Positions 17,689 to 25,687 of a stretch of DNA of 64,000 nt are shown here, piece after piece. The notes beneath the pieces are model-generated. The model made no database searches and was not told the origin of the DNA. It saw only the letters and a list, made by a program, of their open reading frames with translations. Position 1 is the stretch's first letter. The number at the start of each line of letters is the position of its first letter. A program made the translations under genes and the position numbers. Origin of the DNA: Nitrospirota bacterium (GTDB taxonomy: Bacteria > Nitrospirota > UBA9217); the NCBI GenBank assembly GCA_023229435.1, contig JALNZF010000007.1, forward strand, positions 90,145-154,144, in the 5' to 3' direction.

Positions 17689-17827
17689 AACTAGTCAGTA
17701 CGTCTGAACCCAAAAGAGTTTTACACCGGATACAACCCTTTTTATCCGCAGATTTCGCAGATGGATGTCACGCCAAGGCGTGATGAAATCTGCGTAATCT
17801 GCGGACAATATTTTGACCTGAGTAGTT
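17689..17827. repeat. Word-type element with CCTGAGTAGTT end
   Basis: Left end AACTAGTCAG (17689-17698) and right end CCTGAGTAGTT (17817-17827) pair at 9 of 11 positions. The body is different from the 40.6 kb element: CCGCAGATTTCGCAGATG is answered by ATCTGCGTAATCTGCGG, with an inner hairpin TCACGCCAAGGCGTGA. It fills the purD-nif3 gap. Confidence 0.6.
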
Positions 17828-17836
17828 ATAATAATT

Positions 17837-19114
17837 TTAATTTCCCGTCTCCAGCGCCCGCGCCCCGATGTCCCTGCGATAGTGCGCTCCCTCAAAGCTG
17901 ATCTCCCGCGCGCCGCGGTACGCGTTGTCGATGGCGGCGGCCACCACCGGGCCGAGTCCCGTGACCCCAAGCACCCTGCCGCCGTCAGTCACGACTTTGC
18001 CGTTCTTCATGGCCGTGCCCGAATGAAAGACCATCACGCCCTCTATTCCCGACGCTTTGTCGAGCCCGGTGATTACCCTGCCCTTCTCGTATTTCCCCGG
18101 ATATCCGCCCGATGCCATGACGATGCACACGGCTGATTCCGGTTTCCACTTGATCTCCAGCGATGACAATCGCCCATCGAGAATGGCTTCGATGATCTCG
18201 ACCAGGTCCGTATCGAGCCGCGCCATGACCGGCTGCGTCTCGGGATCGCCGAACCGTGCGTTGAACTCGAGCACCCTGGCTTCATTATTCCGGATCATGA
18301 GCCCGGCGTACAGTACTCCCTTGAACAGACGGCCCTCTTTTTCCATGGCCCGCACCGTGGGGATCATGATCGTGTCCATGACTTTGCGCTCAAGCTCTCT
18401 GGTCACGACCGGCGCGGGAGAATAGGCGCCCATTCCGCCGGTGTTCGGCCCCTTGTCCGCGTCGAACACGCGCTTATGGTCCTGCGACGATGCCATGGGC
18501 ACCACGTTCCTGCCGTCGGAAAATGCCATGAACGAAGCCTCTTCGCCTCTCAGACACTCCTCGATGACCACGCGATCGCCGGCTGTACCGAAGGTCTTAT
18601 CGGTCATGATGATATTGAGGGCCTTGAGCGCCTCTTCCTCGGTCTCGGCAACGAAAACACCCTTACCGGCCGCAAGTCCGTCCGCTTTGACCACGATGGG
18701 AGCGCCCTTTTCCCGTACGTATGCCGCTGCCGCGGCCTTGTCAGTGAATACTCCATACTCAGCCGTGGGAATATGATACTTCTTCATCAGGTCCTTGGAG
18801 AAGCGCTTGCTCGCCTCGATCTCCGCGGCCTTCCGGCTCGGTCCGAAGACGCGCAGTCCCGCTTTGGTAAACTCGTCCACGATCCCCATCGAGAGAGGTC
18901 CTTCGGGACCGACGACGGTAAGATCGATGGACTTGTCTTTGGCGAACGCAAGCAGGCCCGGAATGTCCTCGGCCTTGATCGGCGCGCATTCAGCGAGCCC
19001 CGCGATTCCCGCGTTGCCCGGCGCGGCATAGATCTTCGTGACCTTCGGGCTCTGCGCGATCTTCCAGACAAGCGCGTGTTCCCTGCCCCCGCCGCCTACT
19101 ACGAGTACTTTCAT
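17837..19114 (-). CDS. purD: Phosphoribosylamine-glycine ligase
   Basis: 425 residues, ATP-grasp. MKVLVVGGGGREHALVWKIA start, SKRFSKDLMKKYHIPTA, VVKADGLAAGKGVFVA, EECLRGEEASFMAFSDG, NTGGMGAYSPAP and EFNARFGDPETQPVMARL are all family signatures. It makes GAR in step two of purine synthesis. Intact and of standard length. The start follows a GGGGGG purine run. Confidence 0.95.
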   Translation of the reverse strand: MKVLVVGGGGREHALVWKIAQSPKVTKIYAAPGNAGIAGLAECAPIKAEDIPGLLAFAKDKSIDLTVVGPEGPLSMGIVDEFTKAGLRVFGPSRKAAEIEASKRFSKDLMKKYHIPTAEYGVFTDKAAAAAYVREKGAPIVVKADGLAAGKGVFVAETEEEALKALNIIMTDKTFGTAGDRVVIEECLRGEEASFMAFSDGRNVVPMASSQDHKRVFDADKGPNTGGMGAYSPAPVVTRELERKVMDTIMIPTVRAMEKEGRLFKGVLYAGLMIRNNEARVLEFNARFGDPETQPVMARLDTDLVEIIEAILDGRLSSLEIKWKPESAVCIVMASGGYPGKYEKGRVITGLDKASGIEGVMVFHSGTAMKNGKVVTDGGRVLGVTGLGPVVAAAIDNAYRGAREISFEGAHYRRDIGARALETGN

Positions 19115-19139
19115 TGTTGCCCCCCCGATAACTTCACGA

Positions 19140-19260
19140 TGGACGCGCGAACTGCACGACGGACGATAGACGATCGTTCGCTGCGCTCACTAGGACGATG
19201 GACGCAAAAGATTTTTCGTCACTCGTCCGTCGTCCCTCGTCTCTCGTCCTTCGTGACGCT
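19140..19260. repeat. Word-type repeat (GGACGATGGACG family) that runs into larE
   Basis: GACGGACGATAGACGATCG at 19158 is mirrored by CGTCCGTCGTCCCTCGTC at about 19223. The right arm lies inside the larE reading frame and encodes its last residues (RETRDDGRVTKN). The left arm fills the purD-larE gap. Confidence 0.6.
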
Positions 19261-20065
19261 TCCTCATTCCCTCATTCATGCTCCCCGTCCGATATCCCGC
19301 GAGGTCCAGACAAACGTAGGTATAGCCGATCTCCTTCAGCGCCGCCGTGATCTGCTCCGCAGCATTGCTCGAAAGCAGCTTCGCAAAATCCATGGGATCA
19401 ACCTCGATCCGCGCCAGGTCCCCGTGGTGCCGCACGCGCACCTGCCGAAATCCGTGAGCGCGCAGATGGTCCTCCGCCGTCTGAACAGCCTTGAGTATCG
19501 CAGGCGTGATCCGTGTCCCATAGGGAATACGGGAGGAAAGGCAGGCAAGCGAGGGTTTGTCCCAGACAGAAAGTTCAAGACCGCGAGCGAGTTCCCGGAC
19601 CTCTGACTTCGAAAGTCCGGCCTCGACAAGGGGGCTGCGAACGGAATGTTCCCCCGCGGCCCTTCTGCCCGGACGATGGTCATTCAGGTCGTCGGTGTTC
19701 GAACCATCGATGACAAAAGAGATCCCTTCAGTATCGGCAATCTTCCTGAGCTTTTCAAACAACTCCGTCTTGCAGAAATAGCAGCGGTCCGGGGAGTTTT
19801 TGACGAAGTCTTCCGAGGCAAGTTCGTGCGTGTGGAGGATCCGGTGGGTGACGCCCAGAGACCGGGCAAAGTGCTCAGCCGACTGCAGTTCACCGGCGGG
19901 ATAGGTCTCGGAAACTGCGGTAACCGCGATGAGGCCCTGACCCATGACTTCGGAAGCGGCCCGGAGCAGAAGCGAGCTGTCCACGCCGCCGGAATAGGCG
20001 AGAACGGCCGGTTTCATCTCGTGAAGCAGCGCCTTGAGGTGTTCCCATTTTTGATCGATCACCAT
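19190..20065 (-). CDS. larE: ATP-dependent sacrificial sulfur transferase LarE
   Basis: 291 residues. PP-loop AYSGGVDSSLLLRAA near residue 25, a FCKTELFEKLRKIA segment, DGSNTDDLNDHRPGR, SPLVEAGLSKSEVRELA and PSLACLSSRIPYG. It sulfurates pyridinium dicarboxylate for the lactate racemase nickel-pincer cofactor; larB and larC are not in the window. The family normally ends near GYRTGSMNE; here about 25 further residues come from an intergenic repeat. A promoter whose -10 is only 7 bases from ATG 20065 suggests a leaderless transcript. Confidence 0.85.
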   Translation of the reverse strand: MVIDQKWEHLKALLHEMKPAVLAYSGGVDSSLLLRAASEVMGQGLIAVTAVSETYPAGELQSAEHFARSLGVTHRILHTHELASEDFVKNSPDRCYFCKTELFEKLRKIADTEGISFVIDGSNTDDLNDHRPGRRAAGEHSVRSPLVEAGLSKSEVRELARGLELSVWDKPSLACLSSRIPYGTRITPAILKAVQTAEDHLRAHGFRQVRVRHHGDLARIEVDPMDFAKLLSSNAAEQITAALKEIGYTYVCLDLAGYRTGSMNEGMRKRHEGRETRDDGRVTKNLLRPSS

Positions 20066-20072
20066 TCCAGCG

Positions 20073-20102
20073 ATAATAACACAGCTTGAACGGGAGTGTC
20101 AA
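20073..20102 (-). promoter_or_regulatory. Promoter of larE, leaderless type
   Basis: Minus strand TTGACA (20102-20097), 18 bases, TATTAT (20078-20073). The expected start point coincides with or abuts ATG 20065. Confidence 0.6.
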
Positions 20103-20135
20103 TAAAGTCCTGCGACCGGCGCAGAGTTTAACGGC

Positions 20136-20939
20136 TTATTTTTTCGCGGCCGGCAGGATGAATCCCATCTTCGCTGAGATGGCTTTGCCGGCATCCTGCA
20201 CCATGGAGATAAGACCGCCCTTTTCCATCCGCTCTTCCGTAAGCCGGTGCGAAGGCGCGACAATGCCTACTGCGCCGATCACCTTGCTGGAGAAGTCCCT
20301 GACCGGCACTGCAATGCTCCGCACATCGAGATCGGCCTCCTCGTTCTCCAGCGCGTATCCTTTTTCAGCGATCTTTTTCAATTCATTCAGGAGAACATCG
20401 CGCGTCTTGATGCTCTTGTCGGTAAGCGGTGTCAAATTCATTTCCGGATACAGCCGGGTGATCTCAGCCGCCGGGAGAACCGCAAGCTGCACCTTGCCAA
20501 CCGCGGTGCAGTGGGCGGAAAACATGGCGCCGATTCGAGAGACCGCGCGTACCGTCCTGGTCGACTCCGCGCTGTCCATATAGATCACCTTGTTCCCGCG
20601 CAGGACCGCGACAACCGCCGTCTCTCCCGATGCCGCCATAAGGCCCTCGATGATGGGCCGCGCATGGCGGCGGCACTCGCGCTGCTCGAAGAAGATAGCG
20701 CCGATCTGGAGCACCTTGGGGCCAAGGCGGTAGTTCTCGGACGACTTGTTCTGCTCGATGTAGCCGCGATGCTCGAGCGTGGCAAGCAGCCGGAACACGT
20801 TGTTCTTGTGAAGCCCAAGCCGCTTCGACAGCACGGTAACGCCGAGTTCGTCCTCGGTTTTGGTAAATGATTCCAGGATGTCGAGCGCGTGTGAAACTGA
20901 CTGGATCGTGTAATTTTGTTTTTCCCTTTTTATAACCAT
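20136..20939 (-). CDS. IclR family transcriptional regulator
   Basis: 267 residues. N-terminal winged helix (IQSVSHALDILESF ... GLHKNNVFRLLATLEHRGYIE) and a C-terminal effector domain (GETAVVAVLRGNKVIYMDS, HCTAVGKVQLA, RSIAVPVRDFSSKVIGAVGI). It binds DNA as a dimer and responds to a small carboxylate or aromatic ligand that cannot be named from sequence. A 12-bp palindrome at its own promoter suggests autoregulation. Neither neighbour is an obvious catabolic target. Confidence 0.9.
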   Translation of the reverse strand: MVIKREKQNYTIQSVSHALDILESFTKTEDELGVTVLSKRLGLHKNNVFRLLATLEHRGYIEQNKSSENYRLGPKVLQIGAIFFEQRECRRHARPIIEGLMAASGETAVVAVLRGNKVIYMDSAESTRTVRAVSRIGAMFSAHCTAVGKVQLAVLPAAEITRLYPEMNLTPLTDKSIKTRDVLLNELKKIAEKGYALENEEADLDVRSIAVPVRDFSSKVIGAVGIVAPSHRLTEERMEKGGLISMVQDAGKAISAKMGFILPAAKK

Positions 20940-20962
20940 AGGATGACACCCCCTTCGCTTTA

Positions 20963-20974
20963 AAACACGTGTTT
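20963..20974. promoter_or_regulatory. Palindromic operator of the IclR gene
   Basis: AAACACGTGTTT is a perfect palindrome centred on the expected transcription start of the promoter at 20976-21004. A bound dimer there would block initiation. Confidence 0.55.
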
Positions 20975-20975
20975 A

Positions 20976-21004
20976 ATAGTAAATCGCGGAAAAGGGTTTG
21001 TCAA
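20976..21004 (-). promoter_or_regulatory. Sigma-70-like promoter of the IclR gene
   Basis: Minus strand TTGACA (21004-20999), 17-base spacer, TACTAT (20981-20976). The -35 box overlaps the stop of the upstream GDT1 gene. Confidence 0.7.
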
Positions 21005-21600
21005 GAGAAAATAACGATATTTTGAACCTTAAGTATTACCACGTTCGACACAGCCTCATAAAGTCCCCAGAGGCCGAAGGCGATAAACACCAGCGCGGCA
21101 AACCATTTGATCTGCTTTTCGGGGATGTTCTTGTGAAGCACGATGCCGGCAATGATCCCGATCGCGTCCGCGATCATCATCCCGGCGGTGGTGCCGGTCC
21201 ATACCGGGATAATGGTATTGAACTCAGCGGCAAGCGCCACGGTAGCGAGCTGGGTCTTGTCCCCCATCTCGGCGAAAAAGAACGCGATGGCGACGGTCCA
21301 GAAAGGGCCGAAGTTGAACCGTTTGTCCTCGCCCTTCAGCGTATCGCCGCGGAGGGTCCAGAGGCCGAAGATAATGAAGGACGCCGAAGCCGCGATCTTG
21401 ATGGTATTGAGCGGAACAATATTGGTGAGATAATTTCCCACAAGGACGGCGAGCAGGTGGTTTGCCGCTGTCGCGACGAACACTCCCCACATTACCGTCT
21501 GCCACCTGAACCGGGAGGCAAAGGCCATGGCCAGGAGCTGGGTCTTGTCGCCCATCTCGGCCAGGACAACGATCGCAAGCGACGTGAGAAACGCCGTCAT
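21001..21600 (-). CDS. TMEM165/GDT1 family transporter (UPF0016), probable Mn2+ exporter
   Basis: 199 residues, six hydrophobic helices and two copies of the signature EMGDKTQ ([15 protein letters not shown] near 15 and [15 protein letters not shown] near 110), as in GDT1/MneA cation exporters. Located in the inner membrane. Its ATG overlaps the stop of rph by four bases, so it is translationally coupled to that gene. Confidence 0.9.
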   Translation of the reverse strand: MTAFLTSLAIVVLAEMGDKTQLLAMAFASRFRWQTVMWGVFVATAANHLLAVLVGNYLTNIVPLNTIKIAASASFIIFGLWTLRGDTLKGEDKRFNFGPFWTVAIAFFFAEMGDKTQLATVALAAEFNTIIPVWTGTTAGMMIADAIGIIAGIVLHKNIPEKQIKWFAALVFIAFGLWGLYEAVSNVVILKVQNIVIFS

Positions 21601-22304
21601 GCAAGGATTTCTTTCTGCTTTTTTACGAGCGCGCGAATGCCCTTTTCGCCGAGCGCGAGAAGCTCGGTCAATTCCGCCTTGGAGAACGGTTCGCCCTCGG
21701 CAGTGCCCTGCACCTCAACGATCTTTCCCCTGCCCGTCATCACCAGGTTCATGTCCACTTCCGCCGATGAATCCTCAGTGTAGCAAAGGTCGAGCAGGGG
21801 TTTGCCGTCCACGATGCCGACGCTGATCGCGGCAAGATGGTCGTTGATTGGCACGGCCTTGATCAGCCCCTGCTTTTTCATATGGCGAAGCGCGTCCACG
21901 AGCGCGACATAGGCCCCGGTGATGGATGCGGTGCGCGTTCCGCCGTCCGCCTGGATCACGTCGCAGTCGATCAGCACGGACCGTTCGCCGAGCGCCTTCA
22001 TGTCCACCACCGAGCGAAGGGACCTGCCGATAAGCCGCTGGATCTCATGCGTACGGCCGCCCACCTTGCTCCGCTCGCGCTGGATCCTCTGGCCCGAGGA
22101 GCGCGGAAGCATGGCGTATTCCGCCGTGACCCAGCCCGTGCCTTTGCCGCGCAAAAAGGGCGGAACGGAGTTCTCGACCGTGGCCGTGCAGATGACCCTG
22201 GTGTCGCCCATCTCGATCAGCACCGAGCCCTCCGCCGTCTTAATGTAGTTCCTGGTGATCTTCAGCCTGCGGAGCTCGTCCGCCTTTCTTCCGTCTTCAC
22301 GCAC
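21597..22304 (-). CDS. rph: Ribonuclease PH
   Basis: 235 residues. Trims tRNA 3' ends phosphorolytically. Visible: [51 protein letters not shown] (in part), [19 protein letters not shown] and [15 protein letters not shown]. The start is GTG 22304 with GGAGG about 8 bases upstream. The first gene of a two-gene operon with the GDT1 transporter, driven by the promoter at 22381-22409. Confidence 0.95.
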   Translation of the reverse strand: MREDGRKADELRRLKITRNYIKTAEGSVLIEMGDTRVICTATVENSVPPFLRGKGTGWVTAEYAMLPRSSGQRIQRERSKVGGRTHEIQRLIGRSLRSVVDMKALGERSVLIDCDVIQADGGTRTASITGAYVALVDALRHMKKQGLIKAVPINDHLAAISVGIVDGKPLLDLCYTEDSSAEVDMNLVMTGRGKIVEVQGTAEGEPFSKAELTELLALGEKGIRALVKKQKEILA

Positions 22305-22380
22305 AGCACAACCTCCAAAGGTAACGACTGATATCGAAGCCAGGGATCATAAAATGTTTCTGCAGGTATTTGCTCCGGTC

Positions 22381-22409
22381 ATCATAGTAATATGAAAACG
22401 ATCTGTCAA
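22381..22409 (-). promoter_or_regulatory. Promoter of rph
   Basis: Minus strand TTGACA (22409-22404), 17 bases, TATGAT (22386-22381). Confidence 0.65.
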
Positions 22410-22522
22410 TTCTATTTTTTCAGCCCTCGTTTTGAGGTCATATGCCAGGGCTGTTCTCGGCCGAGTGAAAATATCCTTGGAATTGCCTTGTAAATCACGA
22501 CCATATTTGATAGTCTGTTTCC

Positions 22523-22735
22523 ATGAGTTCATCCATCATGAATATTCTTAAAGAAGAGGGACAGAGAGCCTTTCTCAAGCGCTCTCCGGTGGAGCGTTTG
22601 CGTACAATGCATGATCTCTTTCTTCAAGTCGTCGCCTTGAAGGCGCGGGGAGAAGGGGTCTCCGAATATGAAATCTATAGACGATACCTTAAAGATAATC
22701 CGCGACATTACGAGCGCAATCCCCGCCAAGCTTGA
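22523..22735 (+). CDS. Small partner of a nucleotidyltransferase, unknown function
   Basis: 70 residues, charged, mostly helical (ILKEEGQRAFLKRSPVERLRTMHDLF ... VSEYEIYRRYL, in part). I do not recognise the family with confidence. Its 3' end overlaps the next gene by 68 bases in another frame, so the pair must be co-transcribed, as in toxin-antitoxin-like modules. ATG 22523 has no strong ribosome site; ATG 22538 is an alternative. Confidence 0.6.
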   Translation: MSSSIMNILKEEGQRAFLKRSPVERLRTMHDLFLQVVALKARGEGVSEYEIYRRYLKDNPRHYERNPRQA

Positions 22736-23276
22736 CATCGTGCTTATCGGGGGGATCGCCGTCATCCTTCACGGCGTTGAGCGAACGACCATCGACGTTG
22801 ACTTCAGCCTTTATTCCGACGTCATTCGCGATTCCGGTCCGTCTGCGTTCTTTGATCAGCTCAGAGCGCATCTTCCAAAACGATTTTCAGCGCGTCTGAT
22901 GCAAGGCAGCAAAATCCCCGATGATCCGCTCAAGCACGATATCATTGTTATCGACGACAACGAAGGCGACTACGAACGGATCGACCTGCTCATAGCGCGC
23001 TATAAATGGGAGCTGGAAGGCATTGAACAAGCGGTCCGACTTCAGGGCATCCCTTTTCCCGTACTGGGCAAACCCCACCTCGTGGCCATGAAACTACTGG
23101 CCACGGGATACAAGGACGCCCACGATGTCATGACCCTCATGGCTCTCATGACAGACGAGGAAAGAACAAAGGCCCGGGAGCTTGCACAACGAATGGGAAG
23201 AGAAAAAAAACTGGACCGCCTGCTTTCACCGCCGCCGGAAGATGAAGTGCGGGAGATGCCCGAGGAATATATATAG
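22668..23276 (+). CDS. AbiEii/MNT-like nucleotidyltransferase
   Basis: 202 residues. The nucleotidyltransferase core reads LDIVLIGGIAVILHGVERTT followed by IDVDFSLYSDV, giving the Gly-Gly and Asp-x-Asp signature; a third acidic residue may be in ERIDLLIARYKW. PHLVAMKLLATGYKDAHDVMTL resembles the C-terminal part of AbiEii-type proteins. It may nucleotidylate a protein or tRNA, possibly as the toxin of a two-gene module with the overlapping small gene; this is inference. Confidence 0.7.
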   Translation: MKSIDDTLKIIRDITSAIPAKLDIVLIGGIAVILHGVERTTIDVDFSLYSDVIRDSGPSAFFDQLRAHLPKRFSARLMQGSKIPDDPLKHDIIVIDDNEGDYERIDLLIARYKWELEGIEQAVRLQGIPFPVLGKPHLVAMKLLATGYKDAHDVMTLMALMTDEERTKARELAQRMGREKKLDRLLSPPPEDEVREMPEEYI

Positions 23277-23326
23277 GAACATGTGCGGACCGAGAGGGCG
23301 AAATTGCGAATCGTCTCCTCTCAGTA

Positions 23327-24781
23327 TTAAAAATCCAGCGGGCTCTTCCGCTCTTTCATGGTCTTGCTCGGCACGCAATGCGTATAGATCATCGTCGTCC
23401 TGACATCTGCATGACCGAGCATTTCCTGGATCGTGCGGATGTCGTAGTTCGCCTGAAGAAGATGGGTGGCAAAGGAATGGCGGAAGGTGTGGCACGTTAC
23501 GCGTTTTTTCAGACGCGCTTTCCGGACCGCTCCGTAGAGAGCCTCCTGCACGTCGGTCTCATGCAGGTGATACCGCCGCAGCTCGCCCGTTTCCCGAACC
23601 TTTGTCAGCGACGCCTGCGGGAAGAACCACTGCCAGATGAACTCCTTGGGGGCATTCCGGTATTTCTTTTCTAGCAGGTCGTCGAGAAACACGCCGGCAT
23701 ACCCCGCTGCACAGTCCTCGTCGTGAAGCCGCGTTATGCGCTCCATCTGCGCTGTCAGCTCCGGCATGATCGTCCGCGGAATTGGAACGGTTCGCGACTT
23801 TTTTCCCTTGCCGTCCTGGATCGTGAGAATCCCTTCGTCAAAATTGAAGTTCTGTACGCGCAGTTTCAGACATTCAAAGATCCGAAGACCGCACCCGTAC
23901 AGAAGTTTCACAACCAGATCCTGGGGCTTGGCAAGGTGCTTGAGCACCGCATCGATCTCGCTCCGCGTCAGAACCACAGGTATGTAGTTAGACCGCTTTG
24001 CGCGCGGAATATCCTTGTGCTCGCCGAAATCCTTCTTCAGAATATGCCGATACAGAAAGAGGATCGCATTGAACGCCTGGTTTTGCGTCGATGCAGCAAC
24101 TTTGCAATTCACCGCAAGGTACGTCAGATAGGCCTTTACCTCCTCCGGCGATAACCGCGCCGGCGGTTTGTCCTTCAGGAAGTGCTGAAACTTCCGGGTC
24201 CAGTTGGCGTAGGTAACGAGCGTTTTTCTCGCATAGTGCCGCGTCGCGATCTCCGCTTCAAGCTTTTCGATGATGCCATCCCACTCCGGCGAGGCCGTCT
24301 TCACGCGAAAGCGCATCTCATCGTACCGCCGCCCGGGCCGGGCTGACTTGGCAGCCGTCTCCGTTGTTGCGCCAGCACTGGAGGCCGGTCCTTCCGCGTG
24401 GACAACCGCAGCTTGATAGACAGCAGTGCTCGCCGACATATCCGATTTTCGTGAGGCCGGCGAAGAGGCAGCGGTCGTACCGGGGGGTTCCCCACTACCC
24501 CGCATTACCAAAGAGGGCGTAGCCTTGGGCTGCGAGGAAAAGAAAAGCGAGATCGCCTGCGCGGCATCATTCAGATGCCTATCCGACTGTCCTTTGGACC
24601 GCAGCTTCTCGATATACAGCCTGACTTGCTCGGACCGTGAGTCAGGCGGACGATACTTTGCCCGGAAGTCGAGAAAATAACGAAGCCATTTTCGGCAATC
24701 CGTTCGGAATTCTTGGGGAAGAGCTTTCTTCGCCAGAAGCGCGTTATAGGACTTCAAAATCTCGTCAGGAATTGGCAGCAT
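23327..24781 (-). CDS. intI: Integron integrase with extended N-terminus
   Basis: 484 residues, a tyrosine recombinase. Catalytic residues: R300 (CGLRIFECLKL), H431 and R434 (CHTFRHSFATH), H457 (LGHADVRTT) and Y466 (MIYTH). The IntI-specific insertion is present (LDDLLEKKYRNAPKEFIWQWFFPQ, shown in part as LLEKKYRNAPKEF) and the end reads RKSPLDF, as in class 1 IntI. About 150 extra N-terminal residues hold a second SAM-like segment and an Ala/Ser linker. ATG 24781 is chosen: the longer frame starts upstream of the mapped promoter. It reads away from the cassette array, the normal integron arrangement. Confidence 0.9.
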   Translation of the reverse strand: MLPIPDEILKSYNALLAKKALPQEFRTDCRKWLRYFLDFRAKYRPPDSRSEQVRLYIEKLRSKGQSDRHLNDAAQAISLFFSSQPKATPSLVMRGSGEPPGTTAASSPASRKSDMSASTAVYQAAVVHAEGPASSAGATTETAAKSARPGRRYDEMRFRVKTASPEWDGIIEKLEAEIATRHYARKTLVTYANWTRKFQHFLKDKPPARLSPEEVKAYLTYLAVNCKVAASTQNQAFNAILFLYRHILKKDFGEHKDIPRAKRSNYIPVVLTRSEIDAVLKHLAKPQDLVVKLLYGCGLRIFECLKLRVQNFNFDEGILTIQDGKGKKSRTVPIPRTIMPELTAQMERITRLHDEDCAAGYAGVFLDDLLEKKYRNAPKEFIWQWFFPQASLTKVRETGELRRYHLHETDVQEALYGAVRKARLKKRVTCHTFRHSFATHLLQANYDIRTIQEMLGHADVRTTMIYTHCVPSKTMKERKSPLDF

Positions 24782-24808
24782 GGCAGGAATGGGCTCCTTT
24801 CCTTTTAA

Positions 24809-24840
24809 AAAGACTATTCCATAATTTTGGAATAGTCTTT
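24809..24840. promoter_or_regulatory. Perfect 12-bp inverted repeat in the intI leader
   Basis: AAAGACTATTCC (24809-24820), 8-base loop, GGAATAGTCTTT (24829-24840). The expected intI transcript starts at about 24840, so this is either the first hairpin of the mRNA or a repressor site over +1. It is not a CTGT-N8-ACAG LexA box. Confidence 0.65.
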
Positions 24841-24846
24841 TCAGCA

Positions 24847-24875
24847 AGTATAGCGGCGACACAAGCAAACGTCAA
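24847..24875 (-). promoter_or_regulatory. Integrase promoter PintI
   Basis: Minus strand TTGACG (24875-24870), 17-base spacer, TATACT (24852-24847). It points toward intI and fixes the start codon downstream at 24781. Confidence 0.7.
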
Positions 24876-24897
24876 GCCATACTTTTTCCACAACCTA

Positions 24898-24926
24898 TTG
24901 ATAATTATATTTACCCGTGCTATAGT
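24898..24926 (+). promoter_or_regulatory. Cassette promoter Pc
   Basis: TTGATA (24898-24903), 17 bases, TATAGT (24921-24926) on the plus strand. It is divergent from PintI and points into the cassette array, as expected for an integron Pc. Confidence 0.65.
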
Positions 24927-25103
24927 TCCGTTTGTATAATAACTGGTTCATTACGGCGCTAGGAAAGTCACGAGCGCTTCCATCCTTTGCAAATCAGGCA
25001 TTTACTGTGTCCTTTATATTTGCGCCAGTAGTGGTGACAACGCTTTTCGCCGTGGAATAAAAATTTATGCAGCCTTAATTTGAATGCCGGCCTTAGATGC
25101 GCT

Positions 25104-25110
25104 GTTGGAT
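25104..25110 (+). other. attI-like core site
   Basis: GTTGGAT fits the integron core GTTRRRY exactly and is the first such site after Pc. It lies about 320 bases from the intI start. Bases 24927-25104 hold no gene. Assignment rests on consensus and position only. Confidence 0.45.
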
Positions 25111-25164
25111 CGTACACGTTCACCTCGCTCGTGACTTACTGTGTCTATGGCTTGCGCCGTAATG

Positions 25165-25275
25165 AATGCGGCGATAACTCGCTATTGCCCTGACCCTACG
25201 GCGCAAGGGGCGCGCCGTATGAACCAGGCAATGAACCCGTCTCCCGCTACGCGGGAAGCGAGTTATCGCCGCATT
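25165..25275. repeat. Branched folded DNA element, copy 1 (attC-like)
   Basis: A 19-bp outer stem (AATGCGGCGATAACTCGCT, 25165-25183, with its complement at 25257-25275) encloses two arms. Arm 1 is ATTGCC..TG/CAGGCAAT capped by TACGGCGC/GCGCCGTA (25197-25204 and 25212-25219). Arm 2 is TCCCGC-TAC-GCGGGA (25242-25256). Copy 2 at 26126 keeps the same fold with compensatory changes. Confidence 0.8.
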
Positions 25276-25281
25276 GGAATT

Positions 25282-25317
25282 TACCAACCAGCAGTTCGAG
25301 CCCGTCAAGCGGCTCAA
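25282..25317 (+). repeat. attC-like half-site motif, copy 1
   Basis: TACCAAC followed by CAGCAGTTCGAGCCC and GCGGCTCAAC. It resembles the left half of integron attC sites (RYYYAAC, spacer, TCAAGCCGAC). Related copies lie at 26056, 26248 and 27384. Confidence 0.55.
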
Positions 25318-25339
25318 CATTCTAAAGGAGAAAAACGAC

Positions 25340-25639
25340 ATGATAAAATCAGTGCTTGTTCTCGTGTCCATATTTTTATTGACCTCATGTGTTTCTATAA
25401 CTGATATTGTACCAGCCGGGCCAGATACTTACAGGCTTTCCGGTACGGATCGCGGACTTGGTGCCAGCGGCGAAAATCTTAAAACTGAATTGTTTAAGTA
25501 CGCCTCAGATTATTGTTCCCTGTCAAGTAAGACCTTTGCTCCAATAGATTCATCCTCAGAGAACTATAGGCCGTTTGTTGGCCTTGCCCATGCTGTACTT
25601 ACATTTCAATGCTTGTCCAAGGCTACGGGAACGCAATAA
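25340..25639 (+). CDS. Cassette-borne small lipoprotein
   Basis: 99 residues. ATG 25340 has AAAGGAG nine bases upstream; the longer frame would begin inside the repeat. Signal peptide MIKSVLVLVSIFLLTSC with lipobox LTSC. The mature part has two cysteines (DYCSLSSKTF and LTFQCLSK) and no recognised domain. AT-richer than the surrounding chromosome, like the other genes of this array. First gene behind Pc. Confidence 0.7.
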   Translation: MIKSVLVLVSIFLLTSCVSITDIVPAGPDTYRLSGTDRGLGASGENLKTELFKYASDYCSLSSKTFAPIDSSSENYRPFVGLAHAVLTFQCLSKATGTQ

Positions 25640-25687
25640 ACAGGCGCACTTCTTTAGGCACTAAAAGTCAAAAGCAAAGGATAAAAT

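Noticed and set aside
24809..24840. LexA box at the integrase promoter
   Set aside because: The palindrome lacks CTGT-N8-ACAG and has a different half-site; LexA motifs of this lineage are unknown to me.
24782..24868. An upstream extension of intI beginning at 24868
   Set aside because: It would start inside the predicted promoter and translate the palindrome; the expected transcript begins near 24840.
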